In this document: piece after piece, positions 50,401 to 60,328 of the stretch
Position numbering within the stretch: the first letter of the stretch is position 1
Layout: the number at the start of each line of letters is the position of its first letter
DNA from: Spinacia oleracea
Taxonomy: Eukaryota; Streptophyta; Magnoliopsida; Caryophyllales; Amaranthaceae
Assembly: GCF_020520425.1 (NCBI RefSeq)
Contig: NC_079489.1
Location: 15,524,001-15,588,000, forward strand
Direction: 5' to 3'
Length of the DNA stretch: 64,000 nucleotides
Position numbers and translations under genes: made by a program
The notes under the pieces: generated by a model
Seen by the model: only the letters and a program-made list of their open reading frames with translations
What the model was told of the DNA's origin: nothing
The model's database searches: none

Positions 50401-53400
50401 GGCTTATTATAGTTCTCTTGATTGTTTTGTGCCCCTCCAGGCTTTGAATTTTGACCTCCAGACTGGTTAAACCTCACTTGGTTTCCACCTCCATTATTAT
50501 TTTGTTCCTTTCTGTGCTTAGTGAAGCACTCATACTCCCTATGCCCCCTTCTCTGACAATAGTTGCAGGTCACTAATTCTCCTTTGCAGTTCTTACCAGG
50601 GTGATTGTTACTGCACATTTTGCAATGATGCACTCTCTTAGATTGGTTCGAGTTGTTGTGGTTCCCCTGATTGTTTCCTCCTTGGAAATTTCCATTTCCA
50701 TTCCCATTTCCGTTTCTATTCCTTTTAAAGTTTTCTTGGTTACCCCCAGTATTAAAATCTTTTCTCTTTTCCCCAATTACCACAGTTTTCTTGTCCCTTC
50801 TAGACTGCAGACCATAAATATGAGCAGCTCTCCCATACACTATGTCCAAGGATGTAAAGGTTTCTCCACCTAATCCCAATTGAATTTCATCAGTCAGCCA
50901 TTGCTCAAACCTTTGAGCCTTTAGCTCCTCAGTAGCTACCACCTCAGGTGCAAACCTCGATAAAGCTATAAACTTGCTATAGTATTCAGCAATAGTCATA
51001 TTCCCCATCCTAAGGTTGATAAACTCCTGCGCTTTCTGCTTTCTCATAAAAGGAGGATAAAACTTCCCCCTTAAGGCAACTATGAATGAATCCCAATTGA
51101 ATCCCTCAACAGCACTTAGTCTATTTCCATTTTCTTTCCACCACAAATCGGCTTCATCTTTTAGATATAGGACAGCTTGACTTACTCTCATACTCCTAGG
51201 ACAACTCACTGCTTCAAACAGTTTCTCAAACTCCCCAATCCAATTTTCTAAGAAGGTAGGGTCTGATTGCCCCTTGAAGTATGGTGGTTTAACCCTAGCA
51301 AGTCTTTCAAACATTTCCCCTGCAGAATTGGGGCGCTCGGTTCTTTCCCGAGTCAGCTTTTCCGCCAAGAGGCGAATAGCAAGGGCTAGATCATTGTTGT
51401 AGGTCATTCTAGAACGAGACCCGAAATTAATATACTTTATCTTAGGTTCTAAACACCACTTACACGTCATTCTATATCAAACAATATTTGATTTGACCAT
51501 AGAGATCGCCTCAATAAACAATAGGAATGAGAAAACTCGTAGAGGGATGTTGATTCGAGCATCACGTAAAATATAAAATCATTTACGAAGAGACAATAAT
51601 CGTTTACGAAGGTGCAACAAACATTGCAAAATAATCCTCCTTGATCATTCATGAACGAGATCCACATAAAGGATATTCAATTGAGAAGAGATGTATAAAA
51701 TTCAATAACCACGAATAATATACAAAAACAATTAATTAATCCCCTTCGCGTTCCCAAACTAAATCATTGACCACTTGGATAATTAACTACTTAACTTTAA
51801 TTCTTCAAAAGAAACATTTATTCCTCAAAATAAACTTCTATTCCTCGAAATAAACTTCTATTCCTCAAAATAAACTTTTATTCCTCAAAAGAATGTTAAT
51901 AACAATTTCCAAACCACAATGACGTACTTGTCCCCAAAATGAAATAAAAGCGCTATGCAATAAATTTAAACTACCGTTTGGCGACTTATCCCACATTATT
52001 CCCAACATGAATAAATAATGAAACAATCTTAGAGGGAACATTATGGGTCTTGTACTTTGATTCCTTATAGCTTCCTAGAGTACAGATCTCGTATTAAATT
52101 CATCATCTTCCTCAATATTAAAATAATAAGATTGTTTTCTTGTCCTTGTGGATTTTCGCAGTCTTTAAAACCGAGGGTCATCCTCCTTTGGCTCAGTATC
52201 ACTATCAGGCCTTAACACAACATTATAAGTATCAACTCTGGTATGCCCTCTAGCACGGTTCAAACTCACGAAGGGTTTCCTCATCACTATCAGGCTCTCC
52301 TGTTCTTAATATATGACGCGTAGTGCGTTCAAAGCTGGTGTAACTATTAATGTCAGACTCATAATCCATTTCGTTCCCATAATCACTTAGTACAATTGGG
52401 TTCCTCTTGAATCCTAGAAACATAGTCGCATCCAAACACTACTTCCTTCACAAAAATATAAGTGGTCTCTACATCGATCTTCTTGAGGGATCCTATGTTG
52501 GTGTACTTGGAAAGAAACATTTTATACATGAAATAAACAATTTCAGGTCTCACTAACGATTTTTTTTTTTTAACAAATCATAAACAAGGTCCAATAACAC
52601 AATAAGTTCGGTGGAAGCAAACAATTCTTTACGCACATTTAAATATAACATTTAAACAATTAGCACACGCACATACATAACAATTAATTTCTTATGCTAG
52701 CATTGACTAGCTACTAATGCACATATAATTCTATCTTATATGCCCTTCTTATACTACCCATCTCTCATATACTAAAGCATTAGAATCATTTATATAACGA
52801 AATAAAAGAGCGAAAATATAATAAAATTATAACGTAGGGTAATAACATAAATAAAAATATAACATAAATAAAATGAAATAAGTTAAGAAAATGCGTAGCG
52901 AATAAATTCGAGAATAAAGTTATTAATTCGGAAAGATTTATATTTCCTAATTAACGAATTCTAACCCTTGAAACAACTTAAAAATATTTGAACTCCTTTT
53001 TTTTAAAAAAATGTATTCATATTATTTTTATTTATTTGTTTGAATAATAATTAATAAGAAAAATAAAAATGTCGAAAGTATCACTTTAACTTGGAAAAAT
53101 AATTTGATTTCGAACGTAAATAAGGAATATCGTATACTTTCAAACAAGGTAAAAGGAAATCGGCCCCCCAAAAAAAAGTACCAATTTTTGAACACTATAA
53201 TACGTAGAATCTCGATTTTTTTAAGAAATTTATTTTAAATAACTAGATAGTTAGGCGCCTAAAAATTTATTAAAGTAAAACCTTAGCTTCTAGATACCAC
53301 TTTGTAACACCCCGACAATTCTCTCTTTTCTAAAATAATCTTTTAATATAAAACGTAGAGAATTATCAAGGCATTATCGCCCGTGTGAAAACGTAACGGC

Positions 53401-56400
53401 TTATTCAGAATTTTGCAGCGGAAAACATAAAACTAACTTTAGGTTTATAAATAATCGATTACAGATTTAGTCCCCAAAAATCATCCAACGAAAATAAGGA
53501 AATATAAATAGTACGACAAGTTTAAAGTCCCAATTAACAAACCCAAGTTAACTTAGCAAATCAAAACTAAATACAAGCTCTCTATTCCCGATCCCAATGA
53601 TGCAACATCTTCAAACCTACGGATGGACAATGCTTATTGATCCTTAGAGACTGCTCACCAAAGATTGGGTCATCACAGGATCAATAAGGCATAGCCATGA
53701 TCAACATGCACAAGCAAAAGCACGTAATCAGCAAAGCTGAGTACTACATACTAAAACAATAATAATCCTAACATGATACTGTTGAACGAACACACCTAAC
53801 ATGGTACTAATAAAACACGAGTAAGGGTAGAGAAAACATGTTAATTTGACGACAACACTTTACTAGGCTAGGCTACACTGGACTAGACTTTTACAACAAT
53901 AACATTATTTTAATTGAAATAGTCAATGGACCGAGTTGCTACTAGAAACTTCTTCTTCATCACTAAGGAAGACGAGGTACGGGCGCGACTCCGTAAACCC
54001 CAATGACCTGCGATATCGAGGGACTTTTAAATAAAAATAGAACCGGTGATCAATCCGGCCCCAGAAAAAGTCATAGGCTACCCATGACCCCAACTCCTGA
54101 TTGTCCGTCACTTTAGACGTGCACAGTCTAAAGCTATTGCTACTCATTTTCACTTTACATGACTTAACTTTTAATACTTGGTTATGACTCATCAAACATA
54201 AATATTATATTCAACAAGTAAACGCAACTTCATTTATCTTTGAATTAAACAAGTGATCACAGAATGTCACACAAGACTTATTCCAATTAATTCAACCTTT
54301 CCTTTAATACTGATCAACCCCTCTATATGGGTATAAGGTTTCAACTTACTAAACAAGGTCCTCGGCCCTTATAAAGTAGTGAAAAGCTAAAAGGGAACAA
54401 TGAACAATCGATCTAAATCAATATATATAATAATCTAATGTTCCCAACCAACATGTTCGCATCAATCATCCATACCAACATGATATAATTTTCATAACGA
54501 AATATATATGCTTAACATGTCCATCCAACAATATTAAACATGCACTTTCAACATAACCTAGTTTATCAACAATTTCAACATAACCAAGTTCCTCAATCGT
54601 TTCAACATAATGAAGTTCATCAATCATTTCAATATGGTTTCAACAAATCACACACATTCCAAGCACACAGGTATGTACGTACCTTGTGTAAACAACTAAT
54701 AGGCCACTTTAACACTTTCAAAAGTCGCCAAAAGAGAATTCTCCGCCTAAAACAACCAACAAATATTCCCAATCAACTTCTAATCACTCACAACAATAAC
54801 AAAGCATTCTAAATACATCCTAAACATATTTAGAACATTCCCTAACATTAAAACTTGAACATTTGATTTCCTAGCATCATAATTATTGAAATAATTATTG
54901 AAATTCGTTGAAAACTCTTTGCAAACATTATACTTTAAAATTTTCAGCAATAAAACTTGTTTACAAACTTCACCAAGACCAATTAACGTTCTTAGAACGT
55001 TGAAACAATCAATTTCAAAATCCCTAATCATCCCACTATGATTTCCAACCATTAAAGACTTAAAATTCGAGCTTCAAAATAATTAAAATCGTTATTTCAA
55101 TGCATTTATATAATCTGAAAATTAAATTTATTACTTAAACAAAATATATAAATCCGAAAATTCTAATTTAATTATAAAAAATTCTAAATTCAATACAATT
55201 AAAACATAACTTAAATTGGTAACAAAAAAAATTAGAATATTTAATTAAATTACTTAGAGTATAAGAAACAACCAAAAGGAGAGGAAAGAAGAAGGCAGGG
55301 CGGCGACGCACGGCGCGGCAGCGACGGACTGAGCACGGAGCACGGCTGGCCGGTGGCGCAGCGGTGGTTACTTGCGGCTGCGAATGACTTGTGCGTGCAG
55401 AATAGGGCAAACGAAGAGGAGGGCTTCGAGAGAGTGAGGGGAAACAAGAGGAGCGTTGGCTGGTGTCGGTTGGTCGGCGGCGGCGACGCGGTAGTGCAGC
55501 ACTGGTGGTCGTCGCGGCCGGTTTTGCTGGTGGTTATGGCTGCGCTAATCAAGAGTGAAGGGGAGAGATAACACGAAAAGATAAAGGAAGAACAAGAGGA
55601 GGAGAAGGTTACCGGCGGTACAGAAACAGAGAGGGACGACGGAGGAGAGGAGTGTCGACGGTGGTGGCGGCTGGGCAGCCGCAGCAATGGAGGTAGGGTA
55701 TGGGTTCTTGTGTTTACGTGAAAGTGAAGGAGGAGGGGAGGTTTGCTTTTTCTCTTTTTTTTTTTGGTTTCACGTGAATTAGGAAAAGGGGGGAGTATTG
55801 TGTTGGGTTTATTGGTTTGGGCTTTGCCCAATTGGGCTAGGAGTAGGATTTAGGTTGATGAATCCAACATGGTTGGGATTGTTTTCTAATTTCAATCGAA
55901 CGTGATTTCAAAATCCGAATTCCGTTTTAACGTAAAATTCAAAATTAAATTTTGATTTCAGAAATCATTAAAATATTCAAAATGTAATAAAATCATTATA
56001 TTTTAATTACATTTGCATTTCTAAAATCCGCAAATTATATTTAAATATATTAATATACGTTAAAATATATAAACAAAATGTATAAAATTACGGGGGATTA
56101 CAAATTGCTCCTAAACTGATTAAACAATTTAAAAAATTTGTAACTAATTTTAATGAAAACTTTAACTAAACATTTGAATTTTGTAACTAATTATGTTTTT
56201 TCTTTAACTAAATAACTGAAATTTTTAACTAGTTAACCGGTTAAAACTAATTGCATTTTTTTGGTAACTAATGTCTTTAATATTTTAACTAATTACATTA
56301 ACTGTTTAACTTTTTAAGTAAGTATACCACTTAACTTGGGCAAATTAAAATAATTTTAACTATCTCATTTCAGTTGTTAACTAATTCTAATGAAAACTTT

Positions 56401-59400
56401 AACTAAACATTTGAATTTTGTAACTAATTATGTTTTTTCTTTAACTAAATAAGTGAAATTTTAAACTAGTTAACTGATTAAAAGTTTTTGCGTTATTTTT
56501 TTAACTAATTTCTTTAAGATTTTAACTAATTTCTATTGATTCTTAACTAATTTGTTTTTTATTTTACAGGTTTAAAAACTAAATTTGATAACTTAACAGA
56601 GGATGAAATAAGAGGATCATTGACTGGATATGAAGCACAAACCCTTGATGAAATATTTTCTCTTTATCAAAGACATTCAGTGTTGATCGGATTTTCAGTG
56701 AGGAAAACTACAACAAGGAGAGTTCCAAAAACTGGAGAGCTCAAGGAACAATACTTTTGTTGTTCAAAGCAAGGAAAAAGAAGAGAAGAAAAATCAAAGA
56801 ACAACGAGGAATTACCTTTACCATGTGAAAGCAAACCAAAAAAAGAGTCAAAACAAACAAGAAAACAAGATATTACTAGAACGGGATGCAATGCGCAGAT
56901 AAGAGTGAAGTTGAACTGTAGTGGAATGTTTGAAATTAAGCATCATGTTATTGAACACAATCATGATTTAGCAAGATTGTCACTGCAACACTTTCATAGG
57001 TACAAATAATTAAACCAAACACTTTCACTAATTCGTTTAATTTCCTAACTAATCTGTTTAAAACGTGAACTATTTATATATTTTCATTAACTATTTGCTC
57101 TACAGGTCAGAAAGAAAAATTGATGAAGATAAGGCACAAGTAATTGAAGGGCTTGCTTTATCAGGAATACAACCAGCAGATTCATACAGATATATGTGTA
57201 ATGAATCCGGTGACCCGAAAGTGCTTGGCCACACATTAATTGACCACATGAATTTTTCAAGTAGATTGAAGATGAAAACAATAGAAGGAAAAGATTCACA
57301 AGCAGTGGTGAATATGTTAATTCGCAGAGGAGAAGAAGAACCGGATTTTTTTTATCGTGTTAAGTTGAATGAGAAAAATCAAGTTATAGGCATATATTTG
57401 AGAGATGGAATGATGAAAGAAGATTATGATATATATGGAGACGTGTGTGTGTTTGACACGACCTTCAGAACAAACAAATACAACTTAGTTTGTGCACCGT
57501 TTGTAGGCGTCAACAACCACTGGAGTAATGTGATGTTTGGATGTGCCTTTATTGCTGATGAAAAAACAGACACTTTTGTGTGGCTATTGGAAGTATTTCT
57601 AGAGTCTATGGGAGAAAAAGCACCATTAACTATCTTCACTGATCAAGATCAGGCAATGGCAAATGCTATTGAACAAGTAAGAATACCTTAACTAATTTGT
57701 TAATATTGTTAACTAATTGCTTCTTTTTGTTCACTAATCACTTACAAATCTTCACTAATTAATAGACACTCTTCTCTGATGTCTTCAGTAGTTTACTAAA
57801 AAGTTAAAATCATTAACTAATTCATATTAATACTTAACTAATACTATTCTGTGAATATAATAGGTATTTCCTCATACTAGACATAGATTATGCTTATGGC
57901 ACCTACAAAAAATTGTTGTGTCAAGGTTTGGAGATTTAAAGGCTGACACGACATTCAAGGACACTTTTAAAAAGTGTTTATATGGCTGCTTCAATGAAGA
58001 ACAATTTGAAACAACATGGTTTGAAATGATTCAAACGTATGGGCTTCAAAATCACGAATGGTTTACAAATTTGTACACCATAAAGGAAAAGTGGTGTACA
58101 GCTTTAAACAAAGATTTTTTTTCAGCTGGTATTTTGTCTTCACAAAGGTTAGTTACCAACTGAAATAATTGATATAAATATTTAACTAATTGGTATAAAT
58201 ATTTAACTAAGTATTTCGATTTTTTAACTAATGTCTTGCAATGCTTAACTAATTGGTGGAGTTGTTTATCTAATTGTGTTTTGTTTAACTATTTGATTGG
58301 TTTATTTAACTATTTGGTTTTAAAATGTAACTATTTCAGCATATTTATTAACTAATTGAATATTTTTCTTTTAAAAAGGAGTGAGAGCACAAACAATGCC
58401 ATTGGATTTAAAGGGAACAAATCAACTACCCTAACAGAATTCTTCCATATATTTGGGGCAACAGTAGATCGGTGGAGGTATCAAGAAGATCAGAATGAGT
58501 TTAAATGCGGAAATTCAATGCCTAAATCAGATTTTCCAATGGTTGGAATGATTAAACACGCGGCAAGTGTTTATACGCTCACCTTGTTTCGAGATTTTGA
58601 AAAAGAATTCAAGTATGCAATGGGTTGCATATCAACTATTCATCACATGGAGGACAGTTTCATTGGTTATAAAGTACAACACGAATCATGGCCAGACCAC
58701 ACTGCAAAACATGTAGCATTTGATCCATCAACCAATTCAATTGCTTGCAATTGTAGAAATTTTGAAGAATCAGGTTAGCTAATTCTGTTGACTAAATCTT
58801 TTAAAAAGTTAACTAATCGTATTCAATTCTTAACTAATTGATTCCTGTACTTAACTAAATAGTGTCAGTTTTTAACTAATTGATTTCAGTTCTTAACTAA
58901 TTGTTTGAAAAACTTAACTAATTGTATTCATTTTTTAACTAATTCATTTCAGAAAGTTCTTAGATTTCAGTTTAATTTTCTTGCATTATGATCAAATATT
59001 GCTCCTATTACAACATGCAGGATGGCTATGTTTTCATGCAATTCGAGTTCTACATGTACATTCTATAATCAATATCCCAGAGAAATATATTTGCAAAAGA
59101 TGGACAAAGTTTGCAAAAAGTGAAGTATGGAAGAGAGTGGAACAAAGAGAAGATAATGGTATTGAAAAAAGAAAAATCACTCCATGGCGTTACGAGATGG
59201 CAAGAAATTTTTACAATTTGGTTCTTAAATGTCAGGACAGTGACGAGGCAAAAAAGGTTTTTAACTAAATGAAGGTTAACTATTACATACAAATTTAATA
59301 CTAATTTCTATTAGAGTTTAACTATTTTTTTTAATTTTTTACTATTAGGTTCTGAGAGCTGCTTATGCAAGTGCTAGTGACAACATAAATAAAGTGCTAG

Positions 59401-59654
59401 AAGCAGAAAAGGCAGCAAAAAAAGATGCAGCTCAAAAAGAAGCAGAGGATGTGGCACCTACTTCATCATCATCATCATCATCAAATGCACTTCTAGAATA
59501 TCCTGGTCAATTTCCACAAATAACAGTTCAGAATCCACCACAAATAAAGACAAAAGGAAGAAGTAAAAGAAAAAAGGGACACTTTGAGGTCAGAGAATCA
59601 TCAACAGCAGCTAAAGAATTCGGAACATTTCCAACAAAACCACAACTATTTTAA
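44486..59654 (+). CDS. MULE transposase, FAR1/MuDR type, with retroelement in intron 1
   Basis: Exons: 44486-45009 (see below), 56570-56999, 57106-57676, 57864-58147, 58379-58773, 59021-59256, 59349-59654; all these junctions are in phase. Exon 1 encodes a disordered Pro/Phe/Ser-rich N-terminus. Exon 2 has a FAR1-type zinc domain ([32 protein letters not shown]). Exons 3-5 have the MULE DDE domain with likely catalytic Asp in [11 protein letters not shown], Asp in [10 protein letters not shown] and Glu in SESTNNA. Exons 5-6 have a SWIM zinc finger (CNCRNF...WLCFH). The C-terminus is Lys/Ser-rich. The ATG frame at 44486 and the later exon 1 frame differ by one; a 49-base intron (44689-44737) or a frameshift must explain this. 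Intron 1 (45010-56569) holds the LTR element at 45109-56102 and would otherwise be about 0.56 kb. From exon 2 onward the frame is fully open. Confidence 0.85.
45104..45108. repeat. 5-bp target duplication AATTG (left copy)
   Basis: AATTG immediately precedes the LTR start TGTAACACC at 45109. The same five bases follow the other LTR end at 56103-56107. Confidence 0.9.
45109..47909 (-). repeat. 3' LTR (2801 bp)
   Basis: Starts TGTAACACC and ends GGGATTACA on the plus strand. Differences noticed against the other copy: G at 45425 (A at 53619), one extra base near 46344, C at 47462 (T at 55655). A GC-rich block at 47100-47480 falls in the first third of the LTR in sense orientation. Its long open frame is not supported as a gene. 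Confidence 0.95.
47910..47923 (-). promoter_or_regulatory. Polypurine tract for plus-strand priming
   Basis: On the minus strand the sequence AAGAGGGGTAGAT directly abuts the 3' LTR start (TGTAATCCCC). Purine-rich composition and position fit the tract from which second-strand synthesis is primed. Confidence 0.8.
48255..50262 (-). pseudogene. Degenerate pol: protease, RT, RNase H, integrase remnants
   Basis: Reading all three minus frames gives Ty3/Gypsy pol pieces in the normal order but with stops, frameshifts and gaps. Near 50095-50030 there is a retropepsin-flank sequence ([17 protein letters not shown]). Near 49400-49330 is the RT segment [18 protein letters not shown]; near 49275-49240 the catalytic-loop sequence VIDDILIYS. 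At 48840-48800 is the RT thumb ([12 protein letters not shown]), then a jump to RNase H-type [16 protein letters not shown] at about 48660. Integrase-like [15 protein letters not shown] lies near 48320. Parts of RNase H and most of the integrase are deleted. Nothing here can make an enzyme, so the element cannot have copied itself with its own pol in this form. Confidence 0.85.
50268..51470 (-). CDS. Ty3/Gypsy gag polyprotein, intact
   Basis: A 400-aa open frame on the minus strand. Residues about 50-200 form a retrotransposon gag domain ([63 protein letters not shown]). A Gly/Asn-rich linker follows. Then come two zinc knuckles: a CX2CX3HX4C variant ([13 protein letters not shown]) and a standard CX2CX4HX4C ([14 protein letters not shown]). 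The tail is again Asn/Gly-rich. The protein assembles the cytoplasmic particle and binds element RNA. The first ATG (51470) is used here; the Met at residue 22 (MTYNNDLAL) is an alternative start. The frame ends just before the ruined protease. An intact gag beside a dead pol is notable. Confidence 0.93.
   Translation of the reverse strand: MTCKWCLEPKIKYINFGSRSRMTYNNDLALAIRLLAEKLTRERTERPNSAGEMFERLARVKPPYFKGQSDPTFLENWIGEFEKLFEAVSCPRSMRVSQAVLYLKDEADLWWKENGNRLSAVEGFNWDSFIVALRGKFYPPFMRKQKAQEFINLRMGNMTIAEYYSKFIALSRFAPEVVATEELKAQRFEQWLTDEIQLGLGGETFTSLDIVYGRAAHIYGLQSRRDKKTVVIGEKRKDFNTGGNQENFKRNRNGNGNGNGNFQGGNNQGNHNNSNQSKRVHHCKMCSNNHPGKNCKGELVTCNYCQRRGHREYECFTKHRKEQNNNGGGNQVRFNQSGGQNSKPGGAQNNQENYNKPANDNNNPNKAPGKLYMMNQNEDERSADMDSGTFLLTPRKSSII
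51471..53285 (-). other. Long untranslated leader of the retrotransposon
   Basis: 1.8 kb between primer site and gag, AT-rich, with a short 'attcctcaaaataaacttct' tandem repeat at about 51805-51895 and a T run near 52560. A 61-codon frame at 52435-52250 (acidic C-terminus [11 protein letters not shown]) could be a leader ORF, but I cannot support it as a gene. Confidence 0.6.
53286..53299 (-). promoter_or_regulatory. Primer binding site, initiator-Met tRNA type
   Basis: Minus-strand TGGTATCTAGAAGC starts 3 bp after the 5' LTR end. It resembles the usual TGGTATCAGAGC complementary to the 3' end of initiator Met tRNA, with two inserted bases. This fixes the element's orientation as minus. Confidence 0.75.
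53303..56102 (-). repeat. 5' LTR (2800 bp)
   Basis: Near-identical to 45109-47909 (offset 8194, then 8193 after a one-base indel). It carries the promoter driving the element on the minus strand. The target duplication AATTG follows at 56103-56107. Confidence 0.95.
56103..56107. repeat. 5-bp target duplication AATTG (right copy)
   Basis: Follows the LTR terminal ...GGATTACA. Matches 45104-45108. Removing the element and one copy restores a normal short intron of the transposase. Confidence 0.9.
56103..56560 (+). repeat. 'ttaactaatt' degenerate repeats, transposase intron 1
   Basis: Many imperfect copies of ttaactaatt spaced about 20-45 bp (for example 'gttaactaattctaatg', 'tgtaactaattatg'). 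They resume directly after the retroelement, and a few also lie before it (45055-45108). Confidence 0.8.
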
Positions 59655-60328
59655 AGATTTGTGTAATTAATTGAATATGAACAGGAATTAGTCAAAGAAA
59701 GTGATTGTGTAGTGAAACTATCAGACAAAATATTCAAAGAGAAAACACAAATATTTATACTTGATTTTTAATACTACTTCAATTTTTACTTCACATTATT
59801 TATTTATCTTGCAATTGTTTAACTAATTGCTTTGATTATTTAACTAAGCAGCTCAATTTATGAACTAAAGGCTTCCATTTCTTAACTAATTGGATTGCAA
59901 TACTTGATTTAACCAAGTGTTCCATTTTTTTAACTAATGTCTTGCATTGTTTAACTAATTGGTTGAGTTGTTTGACTAATTGGTTCATTAGTGTAACTAA
60001 GTGGTTGGTTTGCTTAACTATTTTGTTCTAATGAACTGCACTAACTAGTTGGATTACTTAACTATTTGTATCAGAGACTTTACTAACTAGTTGGATTACT
60101 TAACTAATTGGATTACATTGTTTAACTAGATTACATTGATTAACTAATTGTTTCAATGACATCACGAACTAGTTGGATTACTTAACTAATTGTTTCAGAG
60201 ATTTAACTAAATGTGCAACTAACAGTACCACATGTTAATTTGTTAGAAAAAAGAACCACTATCAACTAAAACCACTATCACCTAAAATGTTTGGCAAATT
60301 TCACAACTAGACCAACTCCTAAGTTGAT
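59655..60328. repeat. 'ttaactaatt' repeats between the convergent genes
   Basis: The space between the transposase stop and the Ulp1-gene stop holds at least fifteen copies of t(t)aacta(a/g)tt, mostly from 59815 to 60215, all in plus orientation. No further gene. It must include both 3' UTRs. Confidence 0.8.

Larger units (their letters stand above)
45109..56102 (-). mobile_element. Ty3/Gypsy LTR retrotransposon, pol-defective, minus orientation
   Basis: 10,994 bp, bounded by TG...CA long terminal repeats and the 5-bp duplication AATTG. On the minus strand the order is LTR (56102-53303), primer site, 1.8-kb leader, gag (51470-50268), ruined protease, reverse transcriptase, RNase H and integrase remnants (about 50260-48255), polypurine tract, LTR (47909-45109). 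Order and gag type put it in Ty3/Gypsy, probably the chromovirus side. The internal part is only 5.4 kb. I noticed three differences between the LTRs, which indicates a very young insertion. It lies in intron 1 of the MULE transposase, opposite to that gene. Confidence 0.95.
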
